64,000 nt of DNA from Bog-756 sp963727955. Its GTDB lineage: Bacteria > Actinomycetota > Acidimicrobiia > Acidimicrobiales > RAAP-2. This document shows, piece by piece, positions 18,047 to 27,171 of the stretch. The DNA lies in assembly GCA_963727955.1 (NCBI GenBank), contig CAVSII010000006.1:14724-78723 (forward strand), read 5' to 3'. The translations under genes were made by a program, and so were the position numbers. Under the pieces are notes generated by a model. It did no database searches. It was not told where the DNA came from and saw only the letters and a list, made by a program, of their open reading frames with translations. Position 1 is the first letter of the stretch. Each line of letters starts with the position of its first letter.

Positions 18047-19063
18047 TCAGCCGTTGCTGTGCAATGAGGGGCCGTTGGCCGTGCCGTTCGCCGTGGTCGG
18101 GGAGAGATGGGGACCGTTGACGGCCGCACCTCCGCCGGACCCACCGAAGCAGGTCGCCGAGGGCGGGGCCGTGGCTGGGACGGCCGTGCATGGCCCGCCC
18201 GGCGACTGCCCGGATGGCCCGCCGGGCGGGGGAGTGTCCGGGTGCAGGTCGAGGGGCTGGGTGGTCACCCCGCCGGCCGTGGTCACCCGGGCCGAACTGG
18301 TGGTCTGGCCGCCGGGCCACCAGGCGATGAACAAACCGTTGGCCGTGGTGGCCTGCACGGCCTGGCCGTCGCTGCGCAGCAGCGTCACCCCGGTGACCCC
18401 CGTCGCCACTTGGCCTTCGACCACGGTGTAGGGACCCTGGCTGTCGGAGTCGAAGTGGGCCACCGACATATGCTCGATGCCCCCGGTGCCCGACCCGCCG
18501 AAGGTGATCGAACCGCCGAAGGTGATCGAACCGCCGGCCTGTCCCCTCCCCGGCCCGCCGGCGGCGGCCGACATCGACGATGCACCTCCTTCGGTCCTCC
18601 CTCCGTCGGTGAAGCTTTGGGAGACGATGATGATGGACGGCCCGGTCAGGCAGGTGGCGTCGGCGACGCTGCTCTGGAAGAGGGACAGGGTGAACGGCCC
18701 CCGTACGTCGGTGGCCACCTCGTCCCATCCGCTCACTGCGGCCGTGCCTCTGATGGCCGGGCCGCTGGCCAGCTGCCCCCGGCAGGTGGCGTCGGCCGAG
18801 GACATCTGAGCGGTGGTGGCCGGCGTCGGCCGGGGAAGCCAGCCGGCGAAGGCGGGCTGGGCACCGGTCAGGGTGACCACCGACACCACGACGCCGGTGG
18901 CGGCGGCTACACCGGCCACCGATCCGGCCATCATGCCGGGGGAGAAGCGTCCTGTCCGTGGGTGGTAGTCGATGGCACCCAGGCGTAGCTCGGCGTCGGC
19001 CGGCAGGCCCGAGGCATGGGCGGCCAGCGCATCTCGCAGGTCAGATTCGAGTTGGTCGGTCAT
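18047..19063 (-). CDS. Membrane-anchored partner of the SigE-type sigma factor (possible anti-sigma)
   Basis: 338-aa protein with a short cytoplasmic part (MTDQLESDLRDALAAHASGL), one membrane segment (about residues 41-68, MMAGSVAGVAAATGVVVSVV) and an external region with four Cys (ATCRGQ, ATCLTG, GPCTAV, ATCFGG) and a Gly-rich repeat GGSITF. Its start overlaps the sigma-factor stop by 23 nt, so the two are co-translated. That arrangement and the topology suggest a sensor or anti-sigma role, but the zinc-binding HxxxCxxC motif of ZAS anti-sigma factors is not present. The external part resembles nothing I recognise. The ATG follows AAGGGAG. Confidence 0.65.
   Translation of the reverse strand: MTDQLESDLRDALAAHASGLPADAELRLGAIDYHPRTGRFSPGMMAGSVAGVAAATGVVVSVVTLTGAQPAFAGWLPRPTPATTAQMSSADATCRGQLASGPAIRGTAAVSGWDEVATDVRGPFTLSLFQSSVADATCLTGPSIIIVSQSFTDGGRTEGGASSMSAAAGGPGRGQAGGSITFGGSITFGGSGTGGIEHMSVAHFDSDSQGPYTVVEGQVATGVTGVTLLRSDGQAVQATTANGLFIAWWPGGQTTSSARVTTAGGVTTQPLDLHPDTPPPGGPSGQSPGGPCTAVPATAPPSATCFGGSGGGAAVNGPHLSPTTANGTANGPSLHSNG
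18489..18531. repeat. 18-bp tandem repeat encoding GGSITF
   Basis: CCGAAGGTGATCGAACCG occurs twice in direct succession, giving GGSITFGGSITFGG in the membrane protein. Confidence 0.85.
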
Positions 19064-19652
19064 CGTCGTTGGCTCCCTTGGGTTCGGTGATGTGGGCTGA
19101 TGTGACGTGGGGTGATCGGAGGAGATCGTCCCCGGTGAGGACGGGCACGAGGACATGGTGCAGTCGGTCGAGGGCGCGGGAGGTGGTGCTCTTGACCGTC
19201 CCCACCGAGCAGTCCATGGCCTCGGCCACCTGCGCTTCGGTCAGGTCGTCGAAGTAACGGAGGACCAGGGTGGCCCGCTGGCGCGGCGCCAGGGTGCCCA
19301 GCGCCTCGATGAGCACCGAGTTGGTCTCCACCGCCCCCAGGGCGCGGGCCGTCGACTCGTCGTGACGACTGTCCATCACCAAGCCGTGGCCCGGGTCCAA
19401 CTCGGAACGGTGGCGCCCCCGCTTTTGGGCGCCGTCGAGGGCCAGGTTGACCAGGATCTTGCGGGCGTAGGCCACTGGATACTCCATCGAGCGGACCCGC
19501 GGCCAGCGGCGTGCCACTTTGAACAGGCACTCCTGGACGAGGTCCTCGGCCGAGGCGAGGTCGCCCACCACCAGGTAGCCGGTCCGCAGCAAGTCGCCGG
19601 CCGTGCCCGCAACGAAGTGCTCGAACTCGTCGTGGGTGTCGTGGCCTTTCAC
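19041..19652 (-). CDS. ECF sigma factor, SigE family
   Basis: RNA polymerase sigma-70 factor of extracytoplasmic function type, 203 aa. Region 2 is seen as GYLVVGDLASAEDLVQECLFKVARRWPRV, typical of the actinobacterial SigE (TIGR02983) group. Region 4 is LGTLAPRQRATLVLRYFDDLTEAQVAEAMDCSVGTVKSTTSRALDRL. A GTG start is used. It forms an operon with the membrane protein downstream, which may sense the signal for it. Confidence 0.9.
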   Translation of the reverse strand: MKGHDTHDEFEHFVAGTAGDLLRTGYLVVGDLASAEDLVQECLFKVARRWPRVRSMEYPVAYARKILVNLALDGAQKRGRHRSELDPGHGLVMDSRHDESTARALGAVETNSVLIEALGTLAPRQRATLVLRYFDDLTEAQVAEAMDCSVGTVKSTTSRALDRLHHVLVPVLTGDDLLRSPHVTSAHITEPKGANDDDRPTRI

Positions 19653-19772
19653 GGCTGTGGCCGGCGGTCAGAGGTGCCCATCACTCTATAAACCCCGTCG
19701 GACCCGAAAAGGTTGCCGGGCCACCAGATAATCCTTCCGAGACGAACCCCTTCGGTTCGGCCTCGGCGTCGT

Positions 19773-20714
19773 CTACCCCGACGACTTGGCTGGGACCGAC
19801 GCATCCGGCTGGTCACCCACCGCATCGTCAATGCCCATGGGGGCACCGCTCCGCCAGGGTCGCACGTAGAACAGCCAGATGACGGCGGCGCCCAGCAGGG
19901 TCGCGCACAGGACCCAGCCGAGGGCGGTGGTGCCCAGCCCCACGTACTTGAGGCCGGAGGCGAAGATTACGAAGGTGATCGCCGGCCGTATGTACCGGTC
20001 GGGTGCTCTCGACGAGATGAACGAACCCACGATGACGGCGGGGATGCTCCCGATGATGATCGATGTGGTCACCGAAAACTCGACATGGCCGAAGGCCAGG
20101 GCACCGAGGGCAGCGGCCACGGTCAGTGGAACCGCTTGGGTGAGGTCTGTACCGACCAGCTGATTGGCTCCCAGCATGGGGTAGAGGAACAGCAACATCA
20201 CGATCATCAAGGATCCAGATCCGACCGATGTCATACCGACGATGAGGCCGCCCACCATGCCAACGAGCACAGTGGGTACCGGCCGGACCACAACCTCGTG
20301 CACGATCGCCTTGCGTTCCCGGCTGCCCCGACGATCGAGGAGGTAGCGGATGACCATGGCCGCCGCTCCGACCAGAAGGGCGGCGCCTAACGCCTTTTCG
20401 ATGTTGGTCTGCGACGTTTTGGCGTGACCCAGCAGGTGGAGAAGGTAGGCGCCGAGGAAGGCCATCGGCACCGATCCGGCCACCATCCACCCCACCAGAC
20501 TGAAGTTGACGGTCTTCTTGGCCATGTGGACGGCAGCCCCGAAAGGCCGCATGAAGACGGCGGCCACCAGGTCGCTGGAGATGGCCGTCGACGGCTTGAC
20601 GCTGAACAGGAGGATGAGCATGGGCGTCATCAACGCCCCGCCGCCGGCACCTGTCAGACCGACCAGAAACCCGACCACGGCACTTCCCAAGACGATGTAC
20701 GGATCGATGCTCAC
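19773..20714 (-). CDS. TSUP (TauE/SafE) family anion permease
   Basis: Integral membrane protein of 313 aa with about eight hydrophobic segments. It begins VGFLVGLTGAGGGALMTPML, and the second half has VGGLIVGMTSVGSGSLMIVM; these paired Gly-rich motifs are the two symmetrical halves of the TauE/SafE family, which moves sulfite, sulfoacetate or other small anions. GTG start after an AGGGGGG Shine-Dalgarno stretch. It stands alone, so the substrate remains open. Confidence 0.88.
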   Translation of the reverse strand: MSIDPYIVLGSAVVGFLVGLTGAGGGALMTPMLILLFSVKPSTAISSDLVAAVFMRPFGAAVHMAKKTVNFSLVGWMVAGSVPMAFLGAYLLHLLGHAKTSQTNIEKALGAALLVGAAAMVIRYLLDRRGSRERKAIVHEVVVRPVPTVLVGMVGGLIVGMTSVGSGSLMIVMLLFLYPMLGANQLVGTDLTQAVPLTVAAALGALAFGHVEFSVTTSIIIGSIPAVIVGSFISSRAPDRYIRPAITFVIFASGLKYVGLGTTALGWVLCATLLGAAVIWLFYVRPWRSGAPMGIDDAVGDQPDASVPAKSSG

Positions 20715-20971
20715 GAAGCCCCCCTGCCGTGTCGGTGAACTGGAAACTGTCGGTGAAACCGAAACGCAGACTCAAGCCAAGTTACCCGGCAAAACCTGTT
20801 AAGTCCAAGGGTTTGGTGGGTTGACCGTCCTGGAGGCGGGTGATCAGCTCGTTGTTATCGGACCGCCCATCCACGATCCCCGATGGGGAAGTTGGGCATC
20901 CGACGACGACGTGAGAGGCAGAGGCGTGGCGTCGGTGGCCCCGACGGCGAGGGCGCAGCCGTCTCAGAGGT

Positions 20972-21355
20972 TCAGTCGGCCAGATCGAAGGCGGTGGGGT
21001 GACGGGGTTGGTAGAGGCCGATGGTGCCGGCCCCCGGCACCTCGAGTCGGGTCATGATGCCGAAGCCCTGGTTCTCGATGGGCATGACGAACACGACGCC
21101 CTTGGCGGTGAGCTCGGCCACCGTGGCCTCGATGTCGTCGCACATGAAATAGAGCTCATGGTGGCCACTGGGGGCGCCCGAGCTCGGGTCCTCCGGGTTG
21201 CCGGCCGGGTGAATACCGAGCTCGGGCGGTGGCAGCTGGAAGATCAACCAACCTTCGTGGGCATCCACATACGGCAGGTCGAGTGTGTCGCGGAAGAAAG
21301 CCCGGGCCCGGTCGGCGTCCTCGGCGTAGATGATGGCGTGGGTGGAAGTGATCAC
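20972..21355 (-). CDS. VOC-superfamily (glyoxalase-like) protein
   Basis: 127-aa protein with the paired beta-alpha-beta-beta-beta fold: THAIIYAEDADRARAFFRDTL, then DAHEGWLIFQLPPPELGIHP, then HHELYFMCDDIEATVAELTAKG, ending GIMTRLEVPGAGTIGLYQPR. His and Glu residues could bind metal. The family covers dioxygenases, isomerases and resistance proteins; the reaction here is unknown. A second VOC gene lies 51 bp upstream in the same direction. Confidence 0.8.
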   Translation of the reverse strand: MITSTHAIIYAEDADRARAFFRDTLDLPYVDAHEGWLIFQLPPPELGIHPAGNPEDPSSGAPSGHHELYFMCDDIEATVAELTAKGVVFVMPIENQGFGIMTRLEVPGAGTIGLYQPRHPTAFDLAD

Positions 21356-21406
21356 GGTCGACCACCTGTCGTCTCCAACGGATGGCGTTTCCGCTCGTGC
21401 CTCATC

Positions 21407-21778
21407 TCACTCAGGGCCATGGCACACCGCCTCCACGTTGTTGCCGTCGGGGTCGCGCACGAAGGCGCCGTAGTAGTCGGGGTGGTACTCGGGCCACAGC
21501 TGCGGCGGGTGCAGCACCTCGACCCCCATTTCCGATGCCGCCTCGGCGAAGGCCCGGACCGAGGCCCGATCGGCCGAGGTGAAGGCGATGTGGCTCTCGC
21601 GGAACCCTTCGCCGGTCGACAGCGGCCCGATCCAGAACTCGGGCCTGGGCGGCGTCCCGAAAGCGACCACCTCGCCCAGGTCGACCACCCGCTGGTAGCC
21701 GAGAGGCGACAGGGCGACATCGTAGAAGGCGGCGCTGGCCCAGGGATCGGCGCACTGGATGGAGAGGTGGTCGAGCAT
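21407..21778 (-). CDS. VOC-superfamily (glyoxalase-like) protein
   Basis: 123-aa single-domain VOC protein: MLDHLSIQCADPWASAAFYD, then FWIGPLSTGEGFRESHIAFT, with the C-terminal YYGAFVRDPDGNNVEAVCH typical of this fold (metal-binding His 6 and Glu near the end). The ATG at 21778 has AGGA 8 nt upstream; an ATG three codons earlier lacks a proper site. Probably co-transcribed with the downstream VOC gene. Confidence 0.8.
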   Translation of the reverse strand: MLDHLSIQCADPWASAAFYDVALSPLGYQRVVDLGEVVAFGTPPRPEFWIGPLSTGEGFRESHIAFTSADRASVRAFAEAASEMGVEVLHPPQLWPEYHPDYYGAFVRDPDGNNVEAVCHGPE

Positions 21779-21869
21779 GGTGGCCATCCTGCCAGACCCG
21801 GTCCTGTCCAGGTAGTGCCCCACCCGGGCTTCGGGCTGTTCGTCCGCCGGTGCGCGAAGCTGACGGGCT

Positions 21870-22949
21870 GTGACCGTCCCCGTCGATGTTCCCCTGCACC
21901 CTCTTCCCACCCGGGCCGAGGACGTGGACTGGCCCACCGACCACTGGCCGGTGGGCGACATCCCTGCCGGCGTCGACCTCGGCAGCCTCATGGAAGAGGC
22001 GTTCGATCCCCACGGTCCGTTGCACGAGACCTTCGCCGTGGTGGTCGTCCACCGGGGCCGACTGGTCTTCGAGCGCGACGGCGGTCTGCTGCCCCAGTGG
22101 GACAAGCCGGGCAAACCGGTGGGGCGGGAGACACCGCTGCTGTCGTGGTCGATGGCCAAGTCCATCCTCCACGCCGTGGTGGGCATGCTGGTCGACGAGG
22201 ATCGGCTGGTGCTCGACGCCCCCGCCCCGGTGCCGGCCTGGGCGGCAGCCGACGACCCCCGCCACGCCATCACCCTGCAGAACCTGTTGGACATGCGCGA
22301 CGGGCTGGCCTTCGAGGAGTCCTACGACGATCCCGAGGCCTCCGACGTGATGGCCATGCTGTTCGGCCGGGGCCAGTCCGACATGGCCGCCTTCGCCGCC
22401 GACCGCCCGCTGGCCGCCTCGCCCGGCACCCGTTTCAACTACTCGACCGGATCCAGCCTGATCGTGTCGGGCATCGTGGCCCGGCTCCTCGGACCGGGCC
22501 ATCCCTACCGGGCTTTCCTCGACGCCCGGCTGTTCGGCCCGCTGGGCATGCGCTCGGCCACCGCCACCTTCGACCAAGCCGGCACCTGGGTGGCCGGCTC
22601 CTACGCCTACGCCACGGCCCGTGACTACGCCCGCTTCGGGCTGCTCTACCTGCGCGACGGCCTCTGGGAGGGGCGCCGCCTCCTGCCCGCCGGCTGGGTC
22701 GACCACGGACGCCGGCCCCGGTCGGTCGACCCCGACGGCGGCGACTACTACGGCGCACACTGGTGGACCCGCCCGGATCCCCACGGCACCTTCTGGGCCG
22801 CCGGCCACGAGGGCCAGTACATCGACATCTGCCCGGATCTCGACCTGGTGCTGGTGCGCATGGGACGGACCGACGCCGACCACAGCGAAGACCTGAAGGG
22901 TTGGCGCACCAGGGTCATCGACACCTTCGCTCCCACCCCCACCGACTGA
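21870..22949 (+). CDS. Serine hydrolase of the class C beta-lactamase fold
   Basis: 359-aa cytoplasmic hydrolase (esterase or peptidase) of the beta-lactamase/EstB family. The nucleophile motif SxxK is present as SWSMAKS (about residues 91-97), the second motif as FNYSTGSS where Y is the general base, and the third as GHEG (HxG type) near the C-terminus. QNLLDMRDGLAFEE is a family-typical sequence. No signal peptide, so it is not a cell-wall lactamase. GTG start; an ATG is not available. It stands between divergent genes. Confidence 0.85.
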   Translation: MTVPVDVPLHPLPTRAEDVDWPTDHWPVGDIPAGVDLGSLMEEAFDPHGPLHETFAVVVVHRGRLVFERDGGLLPQWDKPGKPVGRETPLLSWSMAKSILHAVVGMLVDEDRLVLDAPAPVPAWAAADDPRHAITLQNLLDMRDGLAFEESYDDPEASDVMAMLFGRGQSDMAAFAADRPLAASPGTRFNYSTGSSLIVSGIVARLLGPGHPYRAFLDARLFGPLGMRSATATFDQAGTWVAGSYAYATARDYARFGLLYLRDGLWEGRRLLPAGWVDHGRRPRSVDPDGGDYYGAHWWTRPDPHGTFWAAGHEGQYIDICPDLDLVLVRMGRTDADHSEDLKGWRTRVIDTFAPTPTD

Positions 22950-22977
22950 CCGGGCGTCGGCCGGTCGGGGTCGCTTC

Positions 22978-23538
22978 TTACACGCCCTCCCACAGCCCGA
23001 CCGGCGCCTGGCCCACCCGGTAGTGGCCGGGTTGGCGCTCGCCGCTGGCTGCCTTCTCGATCCGGGCGGTCATCCCCTCGCTGAGGGCGCCGTCCTTGAT
23101 CATGGCGAAGTAGGTGGCGGTGGCGTTGCCCACGTCGAAGAAGTCCCGCTGCCAGCTCCATTTGAAGTCACCGGCGTAACGGAACCAACTGCCCCCCAGG
23201 CCGGCGATCTCGTAGTGGCTACCGTCGTCCCGGGTAGCGTCGGCCACCTGCTTCCATAGCCCGAGGATCTCCCCCTGGGCGTCGTCGATGAGCACCCGCT
23301 GGTAGGGGTAGACCCATCCGCCCAGCCCCTCCATCTCCAAACCCAAGGCGTAGGCGCGTATCTCGTCACGGCCCACGGCCATGAACTCGTCGTTGGGCCC
23401 CACGTTCCACCCGTAGGTGGCGTCGTCGGTGTACATGTCGGCCATCGGCTCCCAGTCCAGGTTGGCCTCGCACCGCTTGTTGATGGCCAGCCAACGCTCC
23501 ATCATCTCTTCGAGCTCGCTGCGTGGGAATGCCGGCAT
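22978..23538 (-). CDS. SnoaL/NTF2-fold protein of the CYP51 operon
   Basis: 186-aa protein with a SnoaL-like alpha+beta barrel: RWLAINKRCEANLDWEPMAD, MYTDDATYGWNVGP, then DEIRAYALGLEMEGLGGW. Last gene of the leftward P450 operon, 3 nt after the ferredoxin; GAGGAGGAG precedes the ATG. Its place just after the ferredoxin gene corresponds to Rv0762c in M. tuberculosis, as I remember that locus. Members of this fold act as isomerases, hydroxylases or lipid binders. A role on a ring intermediate is inference only. Confidence 0.75.
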   Translation of the reverse strand: MPAFPRSELEEMMERWLAINKRCEANLDWEPMADMYTDDATYGWNVGPNDEFMAVGRDEIRAYALGLEMEGLGGWVYPYQRVLIDDAQGEILGLWKQVADATRDDGSHYEIAGLGGSWFRYAGDFKWSWQRDFFDVGNATATYFAMIKDGALSEGMTARIEKAASGERQPGHYRVGQAPVGLWEGV

Positions 23539-23541
23539 GGG

Positions 23542-23739
23542 TTACTCCTCCTCGGTGATGCGCAGTGCGGATGTGGGACAGAAGCGGACGGCTGCCTCGA
23601 CCTCAGCGCGGAGCGACTCGTCGGGCTCGGCGTCGAGGATGGTCACCTGTGGGTTCTTGCCCAGGACGAACACGGTGGGGGCCTCCGACTCGCACACCCC
23701 GTGGCCCTGGCACAGATCGATGTCGACCGACACCCGCAT
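23542..23739 (-). CDS. 3Fe-4S ferredoxin, probable electron donor to CYP51
   Basis: 65-aa ferredoxin: VDIDLCQGHGVCESEAPTVF carries Cys-x5-Cys, and AVRFCPTSALRITEEE the last Cys-Pro, the three-cysteine pattern of the one-cluster P450 ferredoxins of actinobacteria (His replaces the second Cys of a 4Fe-4S ferredoxin). Its ATG overlaps the CYP51 stop by one base (TGATG), so the two are made together. Electrons should pass from a reductase encoded elsewhere to CYP51. Confidence 0.92.
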   Translation of the reverse strand: MRVSVDIDLCQGHGVCESEAPTVFVLGKNPQVTILDAEPDESLRAEVEAAVRFCPTSALRITEEE

Positions 23740-25109
23740 CAGTCCGCCGCCGCCCGCCGCCGGTACCGGGCCTTACAGGGCTGTTGCAACTGGACCACCA
23801 TCTTCGAGTGGTCGTTGCGGTAGGTGTCGGACGGCTGGGCCAGCTCGAACTCCCAATCGAGGAGGAGGACCGAGAAGATGGCCTTGAGCTGCATCATGGC
23901 GAAGGCGGCCCCCACGCAACGGTGCCGGCCGGCGCCGAAGGGGATCCACGTCCACGGATTGGTCCGGTCCTCCTCGCGGGGGGCCACGTAGCGGGACGGG
24001 ACGAAGGCGTCGGCGTCGGGGAAGTCCTCGGGGATCCGGTTGGACACCGCCGGGCTGGTCCCCACCATCTGACCGGTCCGGATGGTGAAGCCGTCCACGT
24101 CGACCTCCTCTTTGGCCACCCGCAGGAGGAGGATGAGCGGTGGGTGGAGGCGCAGGGCCTCTTTGATGGCCGACTCGAGGTGGGGCATGGCCCGCAGCGC
24201 CTGGTAGCTGACCTCGGCTCCGTCGGCGTAGAGCTCGGCCAGCTCGTTGTCGACCACCGTCATCTGGTCACAGTGACGCAGCAGCTCGATGAGCGTCCAG
24301 GCGGCCGTGCCCGAGGTGGTGTGGTGGCCGGCGAACATCATCGAGATGAACATGCCGGTGACGATGTCGGCGGTGAAGCGGGGGCTTCCGTCCTCGTCGT
24401 GGATGGACATGAGGACGTCGAGGAGGTCCCTCTCGTCGTCGGCCACCGGCTCCGCCCCGGCTCGTCGTTCCATGATGGCTCCCACCAGTGCCACCAGGCC
24501 CTCCCGGGCCGCGTCGCGACGCCGGAAGCTCTCGATGGGGGCGTAGGGGTCCATGTAGGCGATGGCGTCGGTGCCCTGTTCGAGGTCGTGGTAGAGCTGG
24601 GCGAACCGTTGGTCGAGCTGGTCGCGGAACCGCCTGCCGATGAGGCAGGAGGACGAGGTGTAGATGGTCAGCTCGGCGAACCAGTCGAGCAGGTCGATCT
24701 CCCCCTCATCGCCCCAGGTCGACACCATGTGCTCGACTTCGGCGGCGATGGTGGCGGCGTGGCCCCGCATGAACTTGTCCCGCAGGGCCTGGTTGTGGAG
24801 CATCTCGCGACGACGCTCGGGCGGCGCGTCGAAGACCACGCCCTCCCCGAAGATGGGTGTCATGAACGGGTAGGCCTCGGCCTGGTCGAGGACCTCCTCG
24901 GGGGCCCGAAAGAACACCTCGTTGGCCTCGGCCCCGGTCAACAGGACCACGTCCCGGTCACCCAGGCGGAACACCCCGACGTCGCCGCACTCGGCCCGCA
25001 CCCGCTGGAGCAGGGCGATGGGGTCCACCCGCAGTTCCTCCAGGTGCCCGTTGGCTTCGGCCCCGCCCGATACCCGCGGCGGCTCACCACGCTCCACGGC
25101 GACGGTCAT
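23739..25109 (-). CDS. cyp51: Cytochrome P450 of the CYP51 (sterol 14-alpha-demethylase) family
   Basis: 456-aa soluble P450. The CYP51 signature is plain: AYPFMTPIFGEGVVFDAPP (B-C loop) and MMFAGHHTTSGTAAWTL (I helix, GHHT), with EALRLHPPLILLLRV (ExxR) and heme-binding FGAGRHRCVGAAFA (Cys about 398). The end, NDHSKMVVQLQQP, is nearly that of the M. tuberculosis enzyme as I remember it. CYP51 removes the 14-alpha methyl group of sterols; in bacteria that lack sterol synthesis its natural substrate is unsettled. It overlaps the SDR gene upstream by ATGA and the ferredoxin by one base. Confidence 0.95.
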   Translation of the reverse strand: MTVAVERGEPPRVSGGAEANGHLEELRVDPIALLQRVRAECGDVGVFRLGDRDVVLLTGAEANEVFFRAPEEVLDQAEAYPFMTPIFGEGVVFDAPPERRREMLHNQALRDKFMRGHAATIAAEVEHMVSTWGDEGEIDLLDWFAELTIYTSSSCLIGRRFRDQLDQRFAQLYHDLEQGTDAIAYMDPYAPIESFRRRDAAREGLVALVGAIMERRAGAEPVADDERDLLDVLMSIHDEDGSPRFTADIVTGMFISMMFAGHHTTSGTAAWTLIELLRHCDQMTVVDNELAELYADGAEVSYQALRAMPHLESAIKEALRLHPPLILLLRVAKEEVDVDGFTIRTGQMVGTSPAVSNRIPEDFPDADAFVPSRYVAPREEDRTNPWTWIPFGAGRHRCVGAAFAMMQLKAIFSVLLLDWEFELAQPSDTYRNDHSKMVVQLQQPCKARYRRRAAAD

Positions 25110-25960
25110 GGCTCCTCCTCGTTGTTCAGTTCCCTGTTCGATCCTTTGGCCGCCAGTTCCGCTGCGCCCGGCGCCGGTGTCTCCGTCTGTCGGAGGGGGG
25201 CCTCGGGCTGCAGCTCGACCACGGTGGCATGGGTACCCCGGGGTAGGGTGACGGCCGCCACGATGGCCTGGGCCACACCGGCCGGGCGCATGAAACTGTC
25301 GTGCCGGGCGAAGCCCCAGGCCACCCACCCGTTGAGCACGTCGGCGGTGATGGTCGGATCCCAGTCCATGCCCATCCCGGTGAGGGTGGGACCCGGTCGC
25401 ACGATGGAGGCCCGCACGCCGGTGCCCTCGAGCTCCATCTGCAGGGATCGGGCGTAGCCCTCGAGGCCCCACTTGGAGGCCACGTAGGCGGCCATGGACG
25501 GGCGGGGCCGCTCGACCACGTCGGAGGTGATGAAGGCGATGTCGCCCCGCTGCCGCCCGATCATGGCCGGAAGCAGGGCCCGGATCAGACGGTGGGTGCC
25601 GTTGACGTTGACCCCGACCACCCCCTCGAAGGTGGCCGAGTCGGTGTCCATGGCCGAACCGGGTACGTTCTGGGCGGCGTTGGACACCAGGATCTCGACC
25701 GTCCCCAGTGCCTCGGTGGCCATCCGGGCGAAGGACTCGATCGAATCGGCCTCGGACAGGTCGAGGGGGAGGGCGACGGCCGAGCCGCCGTCGGCCCGGA
25801 TGGAGGTGGCCGTCTTCTCGCATTCCGCCACTCGTCGGGCCCCGAGCACCACAGGATGGCCGAGGGCGGCCAGGGCCAAAGCGGTGGCCCGGCCGATACC
25901 GGACGAGGCCCCGGTCACCACCGACGGGCGCAGCGGGGGGTGGGGGTCGAAGTGCTCCAT
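25106..25960 (-). CDS. Short-chain dehydrogenase/reductase of the CYP51 operon
   Basis: 284-aa classical SDR. NAD(P)-binding TGASSGIGRATALALAALG; NAAQ motif at the fourth strand (VSNAAQNVPG); catalytic Ser in FITSDVVERP and the YxxxK dyad in AAYVASKWGLEGYA. It probably oxidises a hydroxyl or reduces a ketone on the P450 product. It overlaps the P450 upstream by one base and CYP51 downstream by four, at the place held by Rv0765c in M. tuberculosis. Confidence 0.92.
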   Translation of the reverse strand: MEHFDPHPPLRPSVVTGASSGIGRATALALAALGHPVVLGARRVAECEKTATSIRADGGSAVALPLDLSEADSIESFARMATEALGTVEILVSNAAQNVPGSAMDTDSATFEGVVGVNVNGTHRLIRALLPAMIGRQRGDIAFITSDVVERPRPSMAAYVASKWGLEGYARSLQMELEGTGVRASIVRPGPTLTGMGMDWDPTITADVLNGWVAWGFARHDSFMRPAGVAQAIVAAVTLPRGTHATVVELQPEAPLRQTETPAPGAAELAAKGSNRELNNEEEP

Positions 25961-27171
25961 CAGCGGCGGGTCACGGTGGTGGGCAGGGCGGCCAGGCCGC
26001 GCACGTTGATCGAGTGGACCCGTTGGATGCCCTCCGGGTCGACGTCGTAGGTGGCCACCCGGTCGACCAGCTCGGCCAGTCCGATGCGGGCTTCCAGCCT
26101 GGCCATCGGAGCCCCCATGCAGAAGTGACGACCGCTGCCGAAGCTGACCAGCTTGGAGGTGTCGCGGTCGAGGTCGTAGCGGTCGGGATCGGGGAACACG
26201 GCCTCGTCCCGGTTGGCCGATCCGACCAGAAGGAGGACCCGGTCGCCCTCGGGGATGGTGGTCCCTTCGATGTGGAGGGGTGTGCGGGCCACCCGCAACA
26301 GCATCTGGCTGGAGGTGTCGAAGCGCAGGGTCTCCTCGATCCAGTCGGGGACCCGTTGTGGCTGGACGAAAGGTGTCGTCCCCTGATCGGGGAAGCGCCA
26401 GCCCCAGTACCAGGCGTTGCCCAACAGCTTGGTGGTCGTCTCGTTGCCGGCCACCACCATGAGGAAGAGGAACCCGATGATCTCCTCGTCGCTGAGCCGG
26501 TCGCCGTCGATCTCCGCCTCCATGAGGGCCGAGGTCAGGTCGTCGCCGGGAGCGGTGCGCCGCTCGTCCACCATGGACTGGTAGTAGCCGATGAGGGTGA
26601 GAGCGGCCTCCATGCCGGCCGGGGGGACGTCGAAGAGCCCGTTCTCCCGGTGCACCACCAGGTCGGCCAGCCGGCGGATCTCGGGTCGGTCGACGGGCGG
26701 GACCCCCACCAGGTCGGAGATCACGTCCATCGGCAGTTTGCCGGCGAAGTCGGCGATGAAGTCGAAGGTGCCGGCCTCGAGGGCGGCCTCCAGGTGCTCG
26801 ACGGCGATGGCCCGGATCCTGTCTTCCATCTGGGCCACCTTGGAGGGGGTGAAGCCCTTGCCCACCAGTGAGCGCATGCGGGTGTGGCGGGGCGGGTCGA
26901 GGGCCAGGAAGGACATGAAGCGGTGGGCGTCGGGACCGAAGGCGGAGGGATCGAGGGACACCCCCTGGGCGTTGGAGAAACCGTCCACGTTGCGGAAGGC
27001 GGCCAGCACATCGGCGTGCCGGGACAGCGCCCAAAAATCGAGTTCATCGTTCCGGTAGACCGGCGCCTCGGCCCGGAGCCGGGCGTAGACCGGATAGGGA
27101 TCCTCGTGGATCTCGTAGGCGTAGGGGCTGTAGGTGACCGGTTGCCTGTCGGTGACCGTGGGGGTGGTCAT
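25960..27171 (-). CDS. Cytochrome P450 (CYP123-like position)
   Basis: 403-aa soluble P450. I helix VVAGNETTTKLLGNA, ExxR in WIEETLRFDTSSQ, and heme-binding FGSGRHFCMGAPMAR (Cys about 351); C-helix region ALDPPRHTRMRSLVGKGF is standard. In gene order it corresponds to cyp123 (Rv0766c), although the family number cannot be settled by eye. Its substrate probably overlaps with the CYP51 product. Overlaps TetR by 4 nt (ATGA). Confidence 0.92.
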   Translation of the reverse strand: MTTPTVTDRQPVTYSPYAYEIHEDPYPVYARLRAEAPVYRNDELDFWALSRHADVLAAFRNVDGFSNAQGVSLDPSAFGPDAHRFMSFLALDPPRHTRMRSLVGKGFTPSKVAQMEDRIRAIAVEHLEAALEAGTFDFIADFAGKLPMDVISDLVGVPPVDRPEIRRLADLVVHRENGLFDVPPAGMEAALTLIGYYQSMVDERRTAPGDDLTSALMEAEIDGDRLSDEEIIGFLFLMVVAGNETTTKLLGNAWYWGWRFPDQGTTPFVQPQRVPDWIEETLRFDTSSQMLLRVARTPLHIEGTTIPEGDRVLLLVGSANRDEAVFPDPDRYDLDRDTSKLVSFGSGRHFCMGAPMARLEARIGLAELVDRVATYDVDPEGIQRVHSINVRGLAALPTTVTRR

